DNA of 64,000 nt, from positions 4,394,001 through 4,458,000 of the forward strand of contig NZ_CP146101.1 in assembly GCF_037023745.1 (NCBI RefSeq), written 5' to 3'. This stretch comes from Streptomyces sp. SCSIO 30461. Its GTDB lineage: Bacteria; Actinomycetota; Actinomycetes; Streptomycetales; Streptomycetaceae. Of this stretch, positions 24,590 to 33,458 are shown piece after piece. Position 1 is the first letter of the stretch. The number at the start of each line of letters is the position of its first letter. Made by a program: the position numbers and the translations under genes. The notes below the pieces were generated by a model. It saw nothing but the letters and a program-made list of their open reading frames with translations. It had not been told where the DNA came from and did not search any database.

Positions 24590-26851
24590 TCAGGCCCTGC
24601 GGACCCGGGCGAGCACCAGCACCGTGTCATCGCGCGGCGGGTTCGGCAGCAGACGGGCGATGATCCGTTCGACGGTGTCCTCCAACAGGCCTGATGCCCC
24701 GCGCAGTTCGTTGCTGACCATGGCCAGCCCCTCCTCGATGTCCCGGCCGCGGGCCTCGACGAGGCCGTCCGTGTACAGGGCGATGACAGCACGGTCCGGA
24801 AGCTCGATCTCGGTCGTCGTGAAGGGGTGGCCGCCGACGCCGAGGGGCACACCCAGGACCTCGCCGACGGCGTCGACCGTGCCGTCCGGACGCAGGACGA
24901 GGGGTGGAGGGTGGCCCGCGTTGGCGATCCGGGCACGGCCGGTCGCCGGGTCGTACACGATGTAGAGGCAGGTCGCCAGCTCGATACCCGCGTCCTGGGC
25001 GCAGATGTCGAGCTCGGCGAGCAGTTGGTCCGGCTCCTGCTTGTGTCTGGCCAGTGCCCTGGCACTGATGTGCAGCCGCCCCATGGCGGCGGCAGCCGGC
25101 ACCCCGTGGCCCATGACGTCGCCGACGACCAGGGCGACCCGCCCTTCCGGCAGACCGATCACGTCGTACCAATCTCCGCCGACCTCGGTGATGCGGCTGC
25201 CCGGCACATAGCGATGCGCGACTTCGACATGCGGGCTGACCGCCAGCGCACTGGGGAGCAGCGCCCGCTGGAGAGTGAGTGCGATCTCCTGAACCTGACC
25301 GTAGAGGCGCGCGTTGTCCAGGCAGATCGCGGCCCGGGACGCAAGCTCGGTGGCAAGGCTGAGGTCGTCGTCGGTGAAGGCCGGCCGGGCCGCGGAGCGT
25401 CCGAACATGGCGAGGCCCTGCACCGCGCCACGGGCGACCAGCGGGGCGATGAGGATGTGTTCCAGACCGCTCTGGCGCAGCAGCCGGGCACGTTCCTCGT
25501 GCACCACGGTCCGGGCCATGAACTCGTCGTTGACGGGAACGCAGAGCGGGCGGCCGGTGGACATCATCGCGTGGATGGCCGAGCCGGGCGGGTAGGTGAC
25601 GCGGTCCAACCCGCCCACCGCCTCGGTGGCCGGCGGTGGCAGCACGGTCCTGGAGGCGAGTCGGCAGGTGGTGAGCGGCCATTCGGGGAGGAACGGCAGG
25701 CTCTCGTCCATCCATTCCACGATCTCCACGACTGAGGCGTCGGCGAATTCGGGGACGGCCACATCCACCAGTTCCTGGGCGGTGACGTCCAGGTCCAGCG
25801 TGGTGCCGATCCGGGCCGCGGCGCGATCGAGCAGCCCGAGCCGCCTGCGGCTGGCGCTGGCCTCCCTGATCGCCCGCTCCCGGTCGGTCACGTCCATCAT
25901 CAGCCCGCCGAGACCCGAGCGGGTGCCGACGGCTCCGCTGAGCGGGAAGAAGCTCACGGACCTGATCTGGCTGCGGTCCGGGAATCCGAGGGTACGCAGT
26001 GCCACCAGCGCACCCAGTACCGGAAGCCGCTCCGCGGCGACGGCGCGGAGCATCCGTTCGTACTCACCGTCATCCGAGGTCATCATGACCTCGTCCATCC
26101 GGCGCCCGATGTGCTCCTCGATCGAGAGGCCGTCCATTGCGGCGAGTGCCTGGTTGAGATGGATGTAGCGCAACTGCTCGTCCAGCATGACCAGGCCGAC
26201 GGGGCAGGTCTCGAAGAGGGCGTCGAGGAAGGCGAGGTTGTCCTTCACCCGGTCCAGCTCCGCGCTGGAGCTCGACAGGCCGAGCACGACGGATCGGCCC
26301 GATGAGCCGGCGATGGGGAAGACCCGGAAGCCGCAGCTGAAGACGGTTCCGTCCCGGTGGCGCACGGGCAGTCGTCCCCGCCAGTAGCCGGTACGACCGC
26401 GCTCGGCCAGCAGGGCGGCCGTACGCCGGGCCGCCTCGCCACCGCCGTCGCCACTGCCGTCGCCACTGCCGTCGCCGTCGCCGACGGCCGCATCGGTGTC
26501 GGCCAGGGCGGGAGGTCCGGCGGGATCGGGAAGGCGTGCGGGGTCGACCGGATCGGCCGGGTCGACCGAATCGGCAGCGAAGAGGATCGCGGCGGGCCGG
26601 GTCAGCGCCGTCGCGGCGTCGTATCCGAACAGATCCTGGGCGCCGGGCCCCCAGAAGCAGATCTCGTCGTCGTCACCGATACCGAAGACGGCCACGGAGA
26701 CATGCTCCAGCAGCGTCCCCGGCTCGGACCTGAGCGCACCGGGAGCCTTCCCTTCCCCCGGCCGAACCGATGGCACCAGTCGACTCCCTTCCCTGGTTTC
26801 CCGGCGGGACGCGATGACGACACGACCGCGCCGGGCACTCCCGTCGCCCAT
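24590..26851 (-). CDS. PAS-GAF-SpoIIE (PP2C) serine phosphatase
   Basis: This protein of about 753 residues (start taken at the ATG at 26851; the frame is open 21 residues further) has a PAS-like N-terminal domain (VAVFGIGDDDEICFWGPGAQ) interrupted by a low-complexity Asp/Pro/Gly linker (GDGDGSGDGSGDGGGE). A second PAS follows (GLVMLDEQLRYIHLNQALAA), then a GAF domain, then a SpoIIE PP2C domain with GGDWYDVIGLPEG, GDVMGHG and YTDGLVEARG. It is the same class as the phosphatase at 17735 but clearly diverged. The likely role is dephosphorylating an anti-sigma antagonist after sensing an intracellular signal. It converges with hmp. Confidence 0.87.
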   Translation of the reverse strand: MGDGSARRGRVVIASRRETREGSRLVPSVRPGEGKAPGALRSEPGTLLEHVSVAVFGIGDDDEICFWGPGAQDLFGYDAATALTRPAAILFAADSVDPADPVDPARLPDPAGPPALADTDAAVGDGDGSGDGSGDGGGEAARRTAALLAERGRTGYWRGRLPVRHRDGTVFSCGFRVFPIAGSSGRSVVLGLSSSSAELDRVKDNLAFLDALFETCPVGLVMLDEQLRYIHLNQALAAMDGLSIEEHIGRRMDEVMMTSDDGEYERMLRAVAAERLPVLGALVALRTLGFPDRSQIRSVSFFPLSGAVGTRSGLGGLMMDVTDRERAIREASASRRRLGLLDRAAARIGTTLDLDVTAQELVDVAVPEFADASVVEIVEWMDESLPFLPEWPLTTCRLASRTVLPPPATEAVGGLDRVTYPPGSAIHAMMSTGRPLCVPVNDEFMARTVVHEERARLLRQSGLEHILIAPLVARGAVQGLAMFGRSAARPAFTDDDLSLATELASRAAICLDNARLYGQVQEIALTLQRALLPSALAVSPHVEVAHRYVPGSRITEVGGDWYDVIGLPEGRVALVVGDVMGHGVPAAAAMGRLHISARALARHKQEPDQLLAELDICAQDAGIELATCLYIVYDPATGRARIANAGHPPPLVLRPDGTVDAVGEVLGVPLGVGGHPFTTTEIELPDRAVIALYTDGLVEARGRDIEEGLAMVSNELRGASGLLEDTVERIIARLLPNPPRDDTVLVLARVRRA

Positions 26852-27129
26852 CCATTGTGCTGATTTCTTTCGATATGTGTACGAATGGATTGGCGTCGAC
26901 ACGCATCCCTCCACCGGGCGTCACCGCACGCCAACCCACCGCCACCACGTGCTCGGGCGCAAGGTCGCGCCCATCAGGTCACGCGTCCCGGACTATTGAC
27001 TCCTCCGGGAGTAGTCGCGATTCTCGGGGCACCGCTTGCATGGTTCATGACAACCCACGCCTCTGAGCCCGGGGTGGGGGACCGGTCATGGACCGTGTCG
27101 ACATGTGCTGACACCAAAAGGCATGGGTG

Positions 27130-29193
27130 ATGACCATGACGCGACCCCCACAGCGCCGGCGCAGCCCACTGGCGATCCTCTCGTTACTTCTCACCGTGAT
27201 GGCCATGGTCTTCGGCACGGCCCCGGCCTCCTCCGCGCAGTCGGGATGGTGGGATCCGGCCGCGCGGCCCGCACCCGACTCCCAGATCAACGTCACCGGC
27301 GAACCCTTCAAGGGCACGGACGCCCAGGGTCGGGTACGCGGCTTCGTGGACGCGCATGACCACCTGATGTCCAACGAGGCCTTCGGCGGTCGACTGATCT
27401 GCGGCAAGACCTTCTCCGAGCAGGGCATCGCCGACGCTCTCAAGGACTGTCCCGAGCACTACCCAGACGGCTCGCTCGCGATATTCGACTTCATCACCAA
27501 GGGCGGCGACGGCAAGCACGACCCCGACGGCTGGCCGACGTTCAAGGACTGGCCCGCCCATGACTCGCTGACCCACCAGCAGAACTACTACGCCTGGGTC
27601 GAACGCGCCTGGCGCGGTGGCCAGCGGGTGCTGGTCAACGATCTCGTCACCAACGGCGTGATCTGCTCGGTCTACTTCTTCAAGGACCGCAGCTGCGACG
27701 AGATGACGTCCATCCGCCTCCAGGCGCGGAAGACGTACGAGATGCAGTCGTTCATCGACACCATGTACGGCGGCCCGGGCAAGGGCTGGTTCAGGATCGT
27801 CACCGACTCCGCGCAGGCCCGCGAGGTCATCGAGCAGGGCAAGCTGGCCGTGGTGCTGGGCGTCGAGACCTCCGAGCCGTTCGGGTGCAAGATGATCCTC
27901 GACATCGCGCAGTGCAGCAAGCAGGACGTGGACCGAGGTCTGGACGAGCTGCACAGCCTCGGCGTCCGCAGCATGTTCCTGTGCCACAAGTTCGACAACG
28001 CCCTGTGCGGAGTGCGGTTCGACTCCGGCACCCTCGGGACCGCCATCAACGTGGGGCAGTTCCTGTCGACCGGCACGTTCTGGAAGACGGAGAAGTGCAC
28101 AGGCCCGCAGCATGACAACCCCATCGGTCTCGCCTCGGCGACCGCGGCGGAGAAGCGGCTGCCGGTCGGTGTGAAGGTGCCGTCGTACGCGGCGGACGCG
28201 CAGTGCAACACCCGCGGCCTCACAGAACTCGGCGAGTACGCCGTACGGGGCATGATGCAGCGCAAGATGATGATCGAGATCGACCATATGAGCGTCAAGG
28301 CGGTGGGCCGGGTGCTCGACATCGCCGAGGCCGGCTCGTACGCCGGCTTGATCTCCTCGCACGGCTGGATGGACGCCGGCTGGACCGAGCGGGTCTACCG
28401 CCTCGGCGGGTTCATCACCCAGTACATGAACGGCTCCGAGGGCTTCGTCGCGGAGGCCCGGCGTACCAAGGACCTCCGCGACAAGTACGGAGTGGGCTAC
28501 GGCTACGGCACCGACATGAACGGCGTGGGCGGCTGGCCCGGGCCACGCGGCGCGGACACCTCCAACCCCGTGCGCTACCCGTTCCGCAGCGTCGACGGCG
28601 GCTCCGTCATCGACAAGCAGACCACCGGCGACCGTACCTGGGACATCAACACCGACGGGGCCTCCCACTACGGCCTGGTCCCGGACTGGCTGGAGGACAT
28701 CCGGCAGGTCGGCGGCCAGGACGTGCTGGACGACCTCTTCAAGGGCGCCGAGTCGTATCTGCGCACCTGGGGGGCATCCGAGAACCACCGGGCAGGGGTG
28801 AACCTCGCGGCGGGCTCATCCGCGTCGGCCAGCTCGACCGAGTGGAACCTGTTCACCAGCTACGCGCCCGACCGGGCCGTGGACGGCCGGGCGCAGACCC
28901 GCTGGGCGAGCGGCTGGAGTGACGGTCAGTGGCTCCGGATCGACCTCGGCACACCGAGCCTGGTCAAGCGAGTCACGCTCGAATGGGAACGCGCGTACGG
29001 CAAGGCCTACCGCATCGAGGTCTCCGACAACGGCGACGACTGGCGCTCCGTCTGGTCCACGACCGCGGGTGACGGAGGCCTGGACACGGCGCAGTTCGCC
29101 GGGACGACCGCCCGCTACGTAAGGGTCCTGGGGCAGGAGCGCGGCACCAAGTGGGGCTACTCCCTGTATGAGGTGGGGATCTACAGCACCTGA
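27130..29193 (+). CDS. Secreted membrane-dipeptidase-like (M19-type) protein with discoidin domain
   Basis: This protein of about 687 residues has a signal peptide (RRRSPLAILSLLLTVMAMV, cleavage after ASSA). The catalytic domain (about 60-545) resembles metal-dependent TIM-barrel dipeptidases of the M19 type: FVDAHDHLMSN near the N-terminus, MMIEIDHMS, ISSHGWMD and YGTDMNG. The C-terminal 135 residues are an F5/8 type C (discoidin) carbohydrate- or surface-binding module (AVDGRAQTRWAS, WLRIDLGTPSLVKRVTLEWE, RYVRVLGQERGTKWGYSLYEV). It probably cleaves a substrate at the cell surface or outside. Residue 19 is a TTA codon (27184-27186), so expression may depend on bldA. ATG 27136 or GTG 27127 are alternative starts. 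Confidence 0.82.
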   Translation: MTMTRPPQRRRSPLAILSLLLTVMAMVFGTAPASSAQSGWWDPAARPAPDSQINVTGEPFKGTDAQGRVRGFVDAHDHLMSNEAFGGRLICGKTFSEQGIADALKDCPEHYPDGSLAIFDFITKGGDGKHDPDGWPTFKDWPAHDSLTHQQNYYAWVERAWRGGQRVLVNDLVTNGVICSVYFFKDRSCDEMTSIRLQARKTYEMQSFIDTMYGGPGKGWFRIVTDSAQAREVIEQGKLAVVLGVETSEPFGCKMILDIAQCSKQDVDRGLDELHSLGVRSMFLCHKFDNALCGVRFDSGTLGTAINVGQFLSTGTFWKTEKCTGPQHDNPIGLASATAAEKRLPVGVKVPSYAADAQCNTRGLTELGEYAVRGMMQRKMMIEIDHMSVKAVGRVLDIAEAGSYAGLISSHGWMDAGWTERVYRLGGFITQYMNGSEGFVAEARRTKDLRDKYGVGYGYGTDMNGVGGWPGPRGADTSNPVRYPFRSVDGGSVIDKQTTGDRTWDINTDGASHYGLVPDWLEDIRQVGGQDVLDDLFKGAESYLRTWGASENHRAGVNLAAGSSASASSTEWNLFTSYAPDRAVDGRAQTRWASGWSDGQWLRIDLGTPSLVKRVTLEWERAYGKAYRIEVSDNGDDWRSVWSTTAGDGGLDTAQFAGTTARYVRVLGQERGTKWGYSLYEVGIYST

Positions 29194-29661
29194 AGGCGCC
29201 CGCCCGGGGCTCCGGTGCTCCCGGCGAGGGAGCACCGGAGCCCCGGGCGGGAAGGAACGGAACCCCGGTGAGCACTGCGCCGACCGGGGTTCGAGCATCT
29301 GGCGCAGCGTCAGCACGCCATGCATTCGGCCACGTACACCGACCTCATCCACCGGCTCAGCGCGAGCACGGGGTTCGAGCCGCGAACACCGATGCCGGTG
29401 CCGGCACGCCATCTGGCTGTCATGACGGACGGGTCGACCCGCAACTTCCTGGTCCGCGGGGACGAGCAGGCACATGGCAGCGCCGACTCCGCCGCGGACA
29501 TCCCGGAGACGATCACCGACGAGGTGGTCCGCCTCCCGGACGCAAGAAGGACCAGGAGAGGGAGGGTTCCGGGCCGACCGGAGCAATCTCCTGGAATGCG
29601 ATGCGTGATCCGGGGTAAGCGGACCCCCACGGGTGACGGATCGAAAGACAGAGGTGAAGAG
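29194..29661. other. Intergenic region between discoidin-peptidase and sigma-factor genes
   Basis: This 468-bp gap contains a strong perfect hairpin at 29199-29251. The rest should hold the promoter(s) of the sigma-factor gene. The sigma-factor frame stays open upstream to 29320, but the added residues have no family resemblance and lack a ribosome site, so they are not called as coding. Confidence 0.5.
29199..29251. terminator. Strong hairpin terminator
   Basis: A perfect 24-bp GC stem (CCCGCCCGGGGCTCCGGTGC and onward) is closed by a 5-nt GGCGA loop, starting 5 bp after the peptidase stop codon. No U-tract follows, as is common in Streptomyces terminators. Confidence 0.85.
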
Positions 29662-30558
29662 ATGGCGACCGTGAGCGCGGCGATCACCACGGCACACAAG
29701 ACGACGACGGTGGCGGCCGGCATCCGGACCTCCGGCACTCTCGGCTCGCTCGACCTGCCCGTGGCCCCGTTGGAGGTGTCCCCTCAGGACGCGCGGGAGC
29801 TGTCCCGCCACTTCTTCGCCCGTCTGGCGGTGCTGGAGGAGGGCACGCACGAGTACCAGTACGTGCGCAACACTCTGATCGAGATGAACCTGTCGCTCGT
29901 CCGCTACGCCGCGGGCCGCTTCCGCAGCCGGGGCGCGGACGAGATGGAGGACATCGTGCAGGTCGGCACCATCGGCCTGATCAAGGCCATCGACCGGTTC
30001 GACGTGTCCCGCGAGGTGGAGTTCACCACCTTCGCCGTGCCGTGCATCGTGGGCGAGATCAAACGGTTCTTCCGCGACACCAGCTGGGCCGTGCACGTCC
30101 CTCGGCGGCTCCAGGAGGCAAGGGTGGAACTGGCCAAGGCCACCGAGGAGTTGCGCAGCCGCCTCGGGCGCACCCCCACCGTGCGTGAGTTGTCCGAGCT
30201 GATGTCGCTGACCGAGGAAGAGGTCATCGAGGCACGGAAGGCGTCCAACGCCTACAACTCCGCCTCGCTGGACGCCGCGCTCAGCGGCGAAGCCGCCCAG
30301 GACAGCGAAGCGGCGCTGGCCGATTTCATCGGTGAGGAGGAGCGGGCCCTGGAGCTGATCGAAGACTTCCACTCGCTCGCGCCGCTGATCGCCCAGTTGG
30401 ACGAGCGCGACCGCAGCATTCTGCACATGCGGTTCGTCACCGAGCTCACCCAGGCCCAGATCGGAGAAGAGCTGGGCATCTCCCAGATGCATGTCTCCCG
30501 ACTGCTGAACCGCATCATCAAGCGGCTGCGCAAGGGCCTCCTCGAAACCGCCGCCTGA
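29662..30558 (+). CDS. SigB/SigF-type RNA polymerase sigma factor
   Basis: This 298-residue sigma-70 family protein belongs to the SigB/F/G class. Region 2 (LVRYAAGRFRSRGADEMEDI, QVGTIGLIKAIDRFD, FTTFAVPCIVGEIKRFFRD) is followed by region 3 (WAVHVPRRLQEARVEL, LGRTPTVRELSELM) and region 4 HTH (RFVTELTQAQIGEELGISQM, HVSRLLNRIIKRLRKGLL). Region 1.1 is absent. These sigma factors control stress and differentiation and are held by RsbW-type anti-sigma factors, of which the window has two candidates. ATG 29662 is preceded by GAGGTGAAGAG. Which Streptomyces paralogue (SigB, F, G, H, I, K, L, M, N) this is cannot be settled from sequence alone. Confidence 0.92.
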   Translation: MATVSAAITTAHKTTTVAAGIRTSGTLGSLDLPVAPLEVSPQDARELSRHFFARLAVLEEGTHEYQYVRNTLIEMNLSLVRYAAGRFRSRGADEMEDIVQVGTIGLIKAIDRFDVSREVEFTTFAVPCIVGEIKRFFRDTSWAVHVPRRLQEARVELAKATEELRSRLGRTPTVRELSELMSLTEEEVIEARKASNAYNSASLDAALSGEAAQDSEAALADFIGEEERALELIEDFHSLAPLIAQLDERDRSILHMRFVTELTQAQIGEELGISQMHVSRLLNRIIKRLRKGLLETAA

Positions 30559-30573
30559 ACCGGACGGGGCCTG

Positions 30574-30599
30574 GGTGCGGGGCCCTGAGGCCCCGCACC
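30574..30599. terminator. Hairpin terminator after the sigma-factor gene
   Basis: GGTGCGGGGCC and GGCCCCGCACC form a perfect 11-bp stem with a CTGA loop, starting 16 bp after the sigma-factor stop codon. Confidence 0.8.
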
Positions 30600-30615
30600 G
30601 ACGCCGAACTCCGCG

Positions 30616-30937
30616 TCCCGGCGACGCGTGCTCTACGGCATCGAGCGTGCGGAGGGCGTCAATCTGCGCGCTCTGGGGGAGCTCATCGGGACGGCGCCGT
30701 CGTCCGTGAACCGTCTGCGCGACCGCCTTGGAGCCGTGGACTTCGTGGTGCGCACCCGCAGTCGGATGAGCCGGCGGGACCTCACGCTGTGTCTGCCCCC
30801 GGGCGAAGGCGTATCTGCCCGAGATACGGGTGCGACGCGAGCAGGTGCTGCTGACCGCCAGCGCGGCCGTGGACACCACCGTGCATGCCGCCCTGCTCGA
30901 AGGCCTCTCGGGATTCCGCGAGACGATGGGCCGACAG
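30616..30937 (+). pseudogene. MarR-family regulator relic (truncated and frameshifted)
   Basis: The reading frame from about 30616 encodes a MarR-type winged helix (LYGIERAEGVNLRALGELIG, TAPSSVNRLRDRLGAVDFVV, RTRSRMSRRDLTLCL), but it lacks the usual N-terminal helix and any start. Between about 30800 and 30810 the sequence shifts to the next frame, where KAYLPEIRVRREQVLL and HAALLEGLSGFRETMG supply the C-terminal part of the same fold. Missing N-terminus plus frameshift indicate a dead gene. An assembly error could explain the shift but not the missing start. Confidence 0.65.
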
Positions 30938-30966
30938 CAGCGACGAGCAGGGACCGCCGCCAGGGG

Positions 30967-31407
30967 TCAGGGACGTGGCAGACGCACGACCGTGACGAAG
31001 AAGTCGTCGATCTTCCTGATCGCCGAGATGAACCGCTCCAGGTCCACCGGCTTGGTCACGTAGGCGCTGGCGTGCAGCTGGTAGCTGCGCAGGATGTCCT
31101 CCTCGGCCGACGACGTGGTCAGCACGACGATCGGGATATGGGTGAGGTCGGCGTCGGCCTTGACGCGTTCCAGGACCTGCCGGCCGTCGTACTTCGGCAG
31201 GTTGAGGTCGAGCAGGATGAGGTCGGGACGCGGCGCGCCGCTGTACTCGCCCTTCCGGTAGAGGAAGTCGATCGCCTCCTGCCCGTCCCGGACCACATGG
31301 AGGGTGTTGCCGATCTTGTTGTCCTCGAAGGCCTCCCTGGTCATCAGCTCGTCGCCCGGGTCGTCCTCGACCAGGAGGACCTCGATCGGCTGGGCAGCGG
31401 TGTTCAT
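30967..31407 (-). CDS. CheY-like response regulator (Rcp1 type, receiver only)
   Basis: This 146-residue single receiver domain has the acidic pair Asp15/Asp16 (LLVEDDPGDE), the phospho-acceptor Asp67 (LILLDLNLP) and the conserved Lys in VTKPVDL. The DLNLPKYDGRQVLE pattern and FLYRKGEYSGAPRP insertion are typical of Rcp1-type regulators linked to phytochrome-like kinases. There is no output domain, so it signals by protein contact. It overlaps the adjacent histidine kinase gene by 4 bp (start 31407, kinase stop 31404), so the two form a two-component pair. Confidence 0.88.
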   Translation of the reverse strand: MNTAAQPIEVLLVEDDPGDELMTREAFEDNKIGNTLHVVRDGQEAIDFLYRKGEYSGAPRPDLILLDLNLPKYDGRQVLERVKADADLTHIPIVVLTTSSAEEDILRSYQLHASAYVTKPVDLERFISAIRKIDDFFVTVVRLPRP

Positions 31408-32624
31408 ACGTGGTCTCCCGTGGTGCTGCTGAGGATGGGCATGGCGGCGGGCCCGGTGGCGGGCAGCGTGAAGTGGATCTCGGTGCCACCGGTGTGGGCG
31501 CCGTCGATCCAGATGCGTCCGCCGTGGTGTTCCACGATCTTCTTGCACAGGGCGAGGCCTATACCGGTGCCGGAGTAGGCGTCCCGCCCGTGGAGCCGCT
31601 GGAAGATCACGAAGACCTTCTCCGTGAACTCATCCGGGATCCCGATGCCGTTGTCGGTCACCCGGTAGCGCCAGGCGGCCGTCTCGTCACCACCGTCGCC
31701 GGTGTCACCGCTGTCGTCCCGTTCCACACTGATACGGACCACGGGCGGGCGATCGGGAGCGCGGAACTTCACGGCGTTGCCGACGACGTTCTGCCACAGC
31801 ATGGCCAGCAGGGTGGGATCGCCGATGGTGGCTCCGAGGCTGTCGGGACGCTCGATGACCGCGCCCGCCTCCTCGACGGCCGTCCCGAGGTTGGCCAGCG
31901 CCTTGTCCAGAGCGTCGTCCAGCTCGACCTCGTCCCTGGCGTCGTTGACCCGGCCCACTCGGGAGTACGTCAGCAGGTCGTTGATCAGGATCTGCATGCG
32001 CTTGACGCCGTCGACGGCGAAGTCGATGTACTGCTTGGCCCGGTCGTCCAGCTGATCGCCGTACCGCTTCTCCAGCAGCTGACAGAACGATGCCACCTTC
32101 CTGAGTGGTTCCTGGAGGTCGTGCGATGCCACATAGGCGAACTGTTCCAGCTCCGCGTTCGAGCGCCGCAGCTCGACGGCCTGGTCATCGAGTTCGGCGG
32201 TCCGCTCCGCCAGCAGGGCCGCGCGGCTCCGGGATTCGCCGAGAGCGGTGCTCACCCGTCGCCGCATGGACTCCACCACATCGGCGAGGTGCTGTATGTC
32301 GGCGGGCCCTGAGGGTTCGATGCTCTGGTCGAAGTCGCCGTCGGCAACCCGCTTGGACGCCAGTCGCAGCGAGGTCAGCGGGCGGGCCACGGATTTGTGC
32401 AGCAGTACGACGAGTCCGAGCACGATCACCACGAAAGCGCCCAGCATTCCGGCGAACAGCCAGTTGTGGGCCCGGCGGGTGCGGTGCACATCGGACCGCA
32501 CCCCCGTCCCAGGGCTCACCAGCGCCTGAACGGCTGACAAGCCCCAGGTCGTGGCTCCGAGACCGGAGCCGACTCGGCGGCACAGGAACCGGCTTGGAGA
32601 GCGGAATCCCCCGTGTTTGCACAT
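31404..32624 (-). CDS. Sensor histidine kinase, N-terminally truncated
   Basis: The C-terminal part is a normal HisKA/HATPase kinase: one membrane segment (WLFAGMLGAFVVIVLGLVV), HAMP (LTSLRLASKRVADGDFDQSI), coiled coil, H-box ASHDLQEPLRKV, N-box MLWQNVVGNAVKF, G1 DNGIGIP and G2 GTGIGLAL. Upstream of the membrane segment, where homologues have a first TM and an extracytoplasmic CHASE3-type sensor, the frame is open but reads as basic low-complexity sequence without family resemblance. The start is uncertain: ATG 32624 is used here, while GTG 32489 would give only the recognisable part. The sensor has probably been lost by deletion. Confidence 0.72.
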   Translation of the reverse strand: MCKHGGFRSPSRFLCRRVGSGLGATTWGLSAVQALVSPGTGVRSDVHRTRRAHNWLFAGMLGAFVVIVLGLVVLLHKSVARPLTSLRLASKRVADGDFDQSIEPSGPADIQHLADVVESMRRRVSTALGESRSRAALLAERTAELDDQAVELRRSNAELEQFAYVASHDLQEPLRKVASFCQLLEKRYGDQLDDRAKQYIDFAVDGVKRMQILINDLLTYSRVGRVNDARDEVELDDALDKALANLGTAVEEAGAVIERPDSLGATIGDPTLLAMLWQNVVGNAVKFRAPDRPPVVRISVERDDSGDTGDGGDETAAWRYRVTDNGIGIPDEFTEKVFVIFQRLHGRDAYSGTGIGLALCKKIVEHHGGRIWIDGAHTGGTEIHFTLPATGPAAMPILSSTTGDHV

Positions 32625-32715
32625 GCGGTGGCCAAAGGCGTTTGCCGGACCGTGATCCGGTAACCCGGTGTGACAGCGACCCCACGGGAGGGACGATCGG
32701 CGAAAGGAGTGAGCC

Positions 32716-33261
32716 ATGTCCGTCAGTGCGCTTGCCATTCTCGGGGTGGCGGTTGTCCTCACCGTCGCCCTCGTCCTGGCGCGGCCGGTGAAGTGGACCG
32801 ACAGCAGTCGCCCGCGACGCAGGTTCGGCCGGTTGAGCATGAAACCGCTCTCCGATGACGAGCGCGACCAGTACGTGGCTCTGTGGGCGGGGCTTCAGGA
32901 GCGCTTCGTGGACTCCCCGGCGGCGGCGGTGACCAGGGCCGGCGAGCTGCTGGACCAACTCGCCATCGCCCGCGGCTTCCCCGCCGGTCCGCGGGAGGAC
33001 CGGATGCACGCTCTGGCGGCGGTGTTCCCCGAGCGGGCCCAGGGTGCGCAGCGGCTGCACCGGGCCTGCGCGGAGGCTTCCTCGGGTCAGGTCGACGCCG
33101 AGCCACTGCGTCAGGCGCTGGTCGGCGGGCGGGCGCTCTTCGAGGAACTGGTCGCGGTGACGGCACAGGACCGGGCTCTCTCCGCGGCCGTGGCGGCCCG
33201 CCGCAACCGCGAACGGCGACGTGCGTCCGTACGCCGCGCCGGCCGGAGCACGCGGACATGA
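32716..33261 (+). CDS. Small membrane-anchored protein, unknown function
   Basis: This 181-residue protein starts with one hydrophobic segment (MSVSALAILGVAVVLTVALV LARP, residues 1-24), so it is an N-terminally anchored protein with a cytoplasmic or periplasmic alpha-helical remainder. Conserved-looking elements are LSDDERDQYVALWAGLQERF, VDSPAAAVTRAGELLDQLA and HRACAEASSGQVDAEPLRQA. Related proteins occur widely in Streptomyces as hypothetical secreted or membrane proteins. The gene is divergent from the histidine kinase and precedes an anti-sigma-type ATPase gene by about 200 bp. An AGGAG site lies before the ATG. Confidence 0.75.
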   Translation: MSVSALAILGVAVVLTVALVLARPVKWTDSSRPRRRFGRLSMKPLSDDERDQYVALWAGLQERFVDSPAAAVTRAGELLDQLAIARGFPAGPREDRMHALAAVFPERAQGAQRLHRACAEASSGQVDAEPLRQALVGGRALFEELVAVTAQDRALSAAVAARRNRERRRASVRRAGRSTRT

Positions 33262-33458
33262 CCCCCCATCGGCCCCGCGCGAGGCGCCCGCTTCCGCGTC
33301 CCGTGTTCCGGTGGCCCGCAGGCCGGGCCACCGGGACGCGCCCGGGCAGCCTCGCGGGCGCGCCGGCCCCGGCACGCAGTAGACCGGTGTGCCGGACGCC
33401 GCATGGGGCACAAGGGCTCCAAGGGCACTCCGTGAGGCCGAACGGGGAGAACGGGCAG

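Noticed and set aside
26440..26490. Short CCGTCGCCACTG repeats as a CRISPR or regulatory array
   Set aside because: They are in-frame codons for a Gly/Asp/Ser linker in the phosphatase gene.
27184..28788. Long minus-strand open frame opposite the dipeptidase-like gene
   Set aside because: Shadow of a gene with a recognisable signal peptide and domains on the other strand.
29320..29661. N-terminal extension of the sigma factor
   Set aside because: The frame is open but the added residues lack family similarity and ATG 29662 has a proper ribosome binding site.
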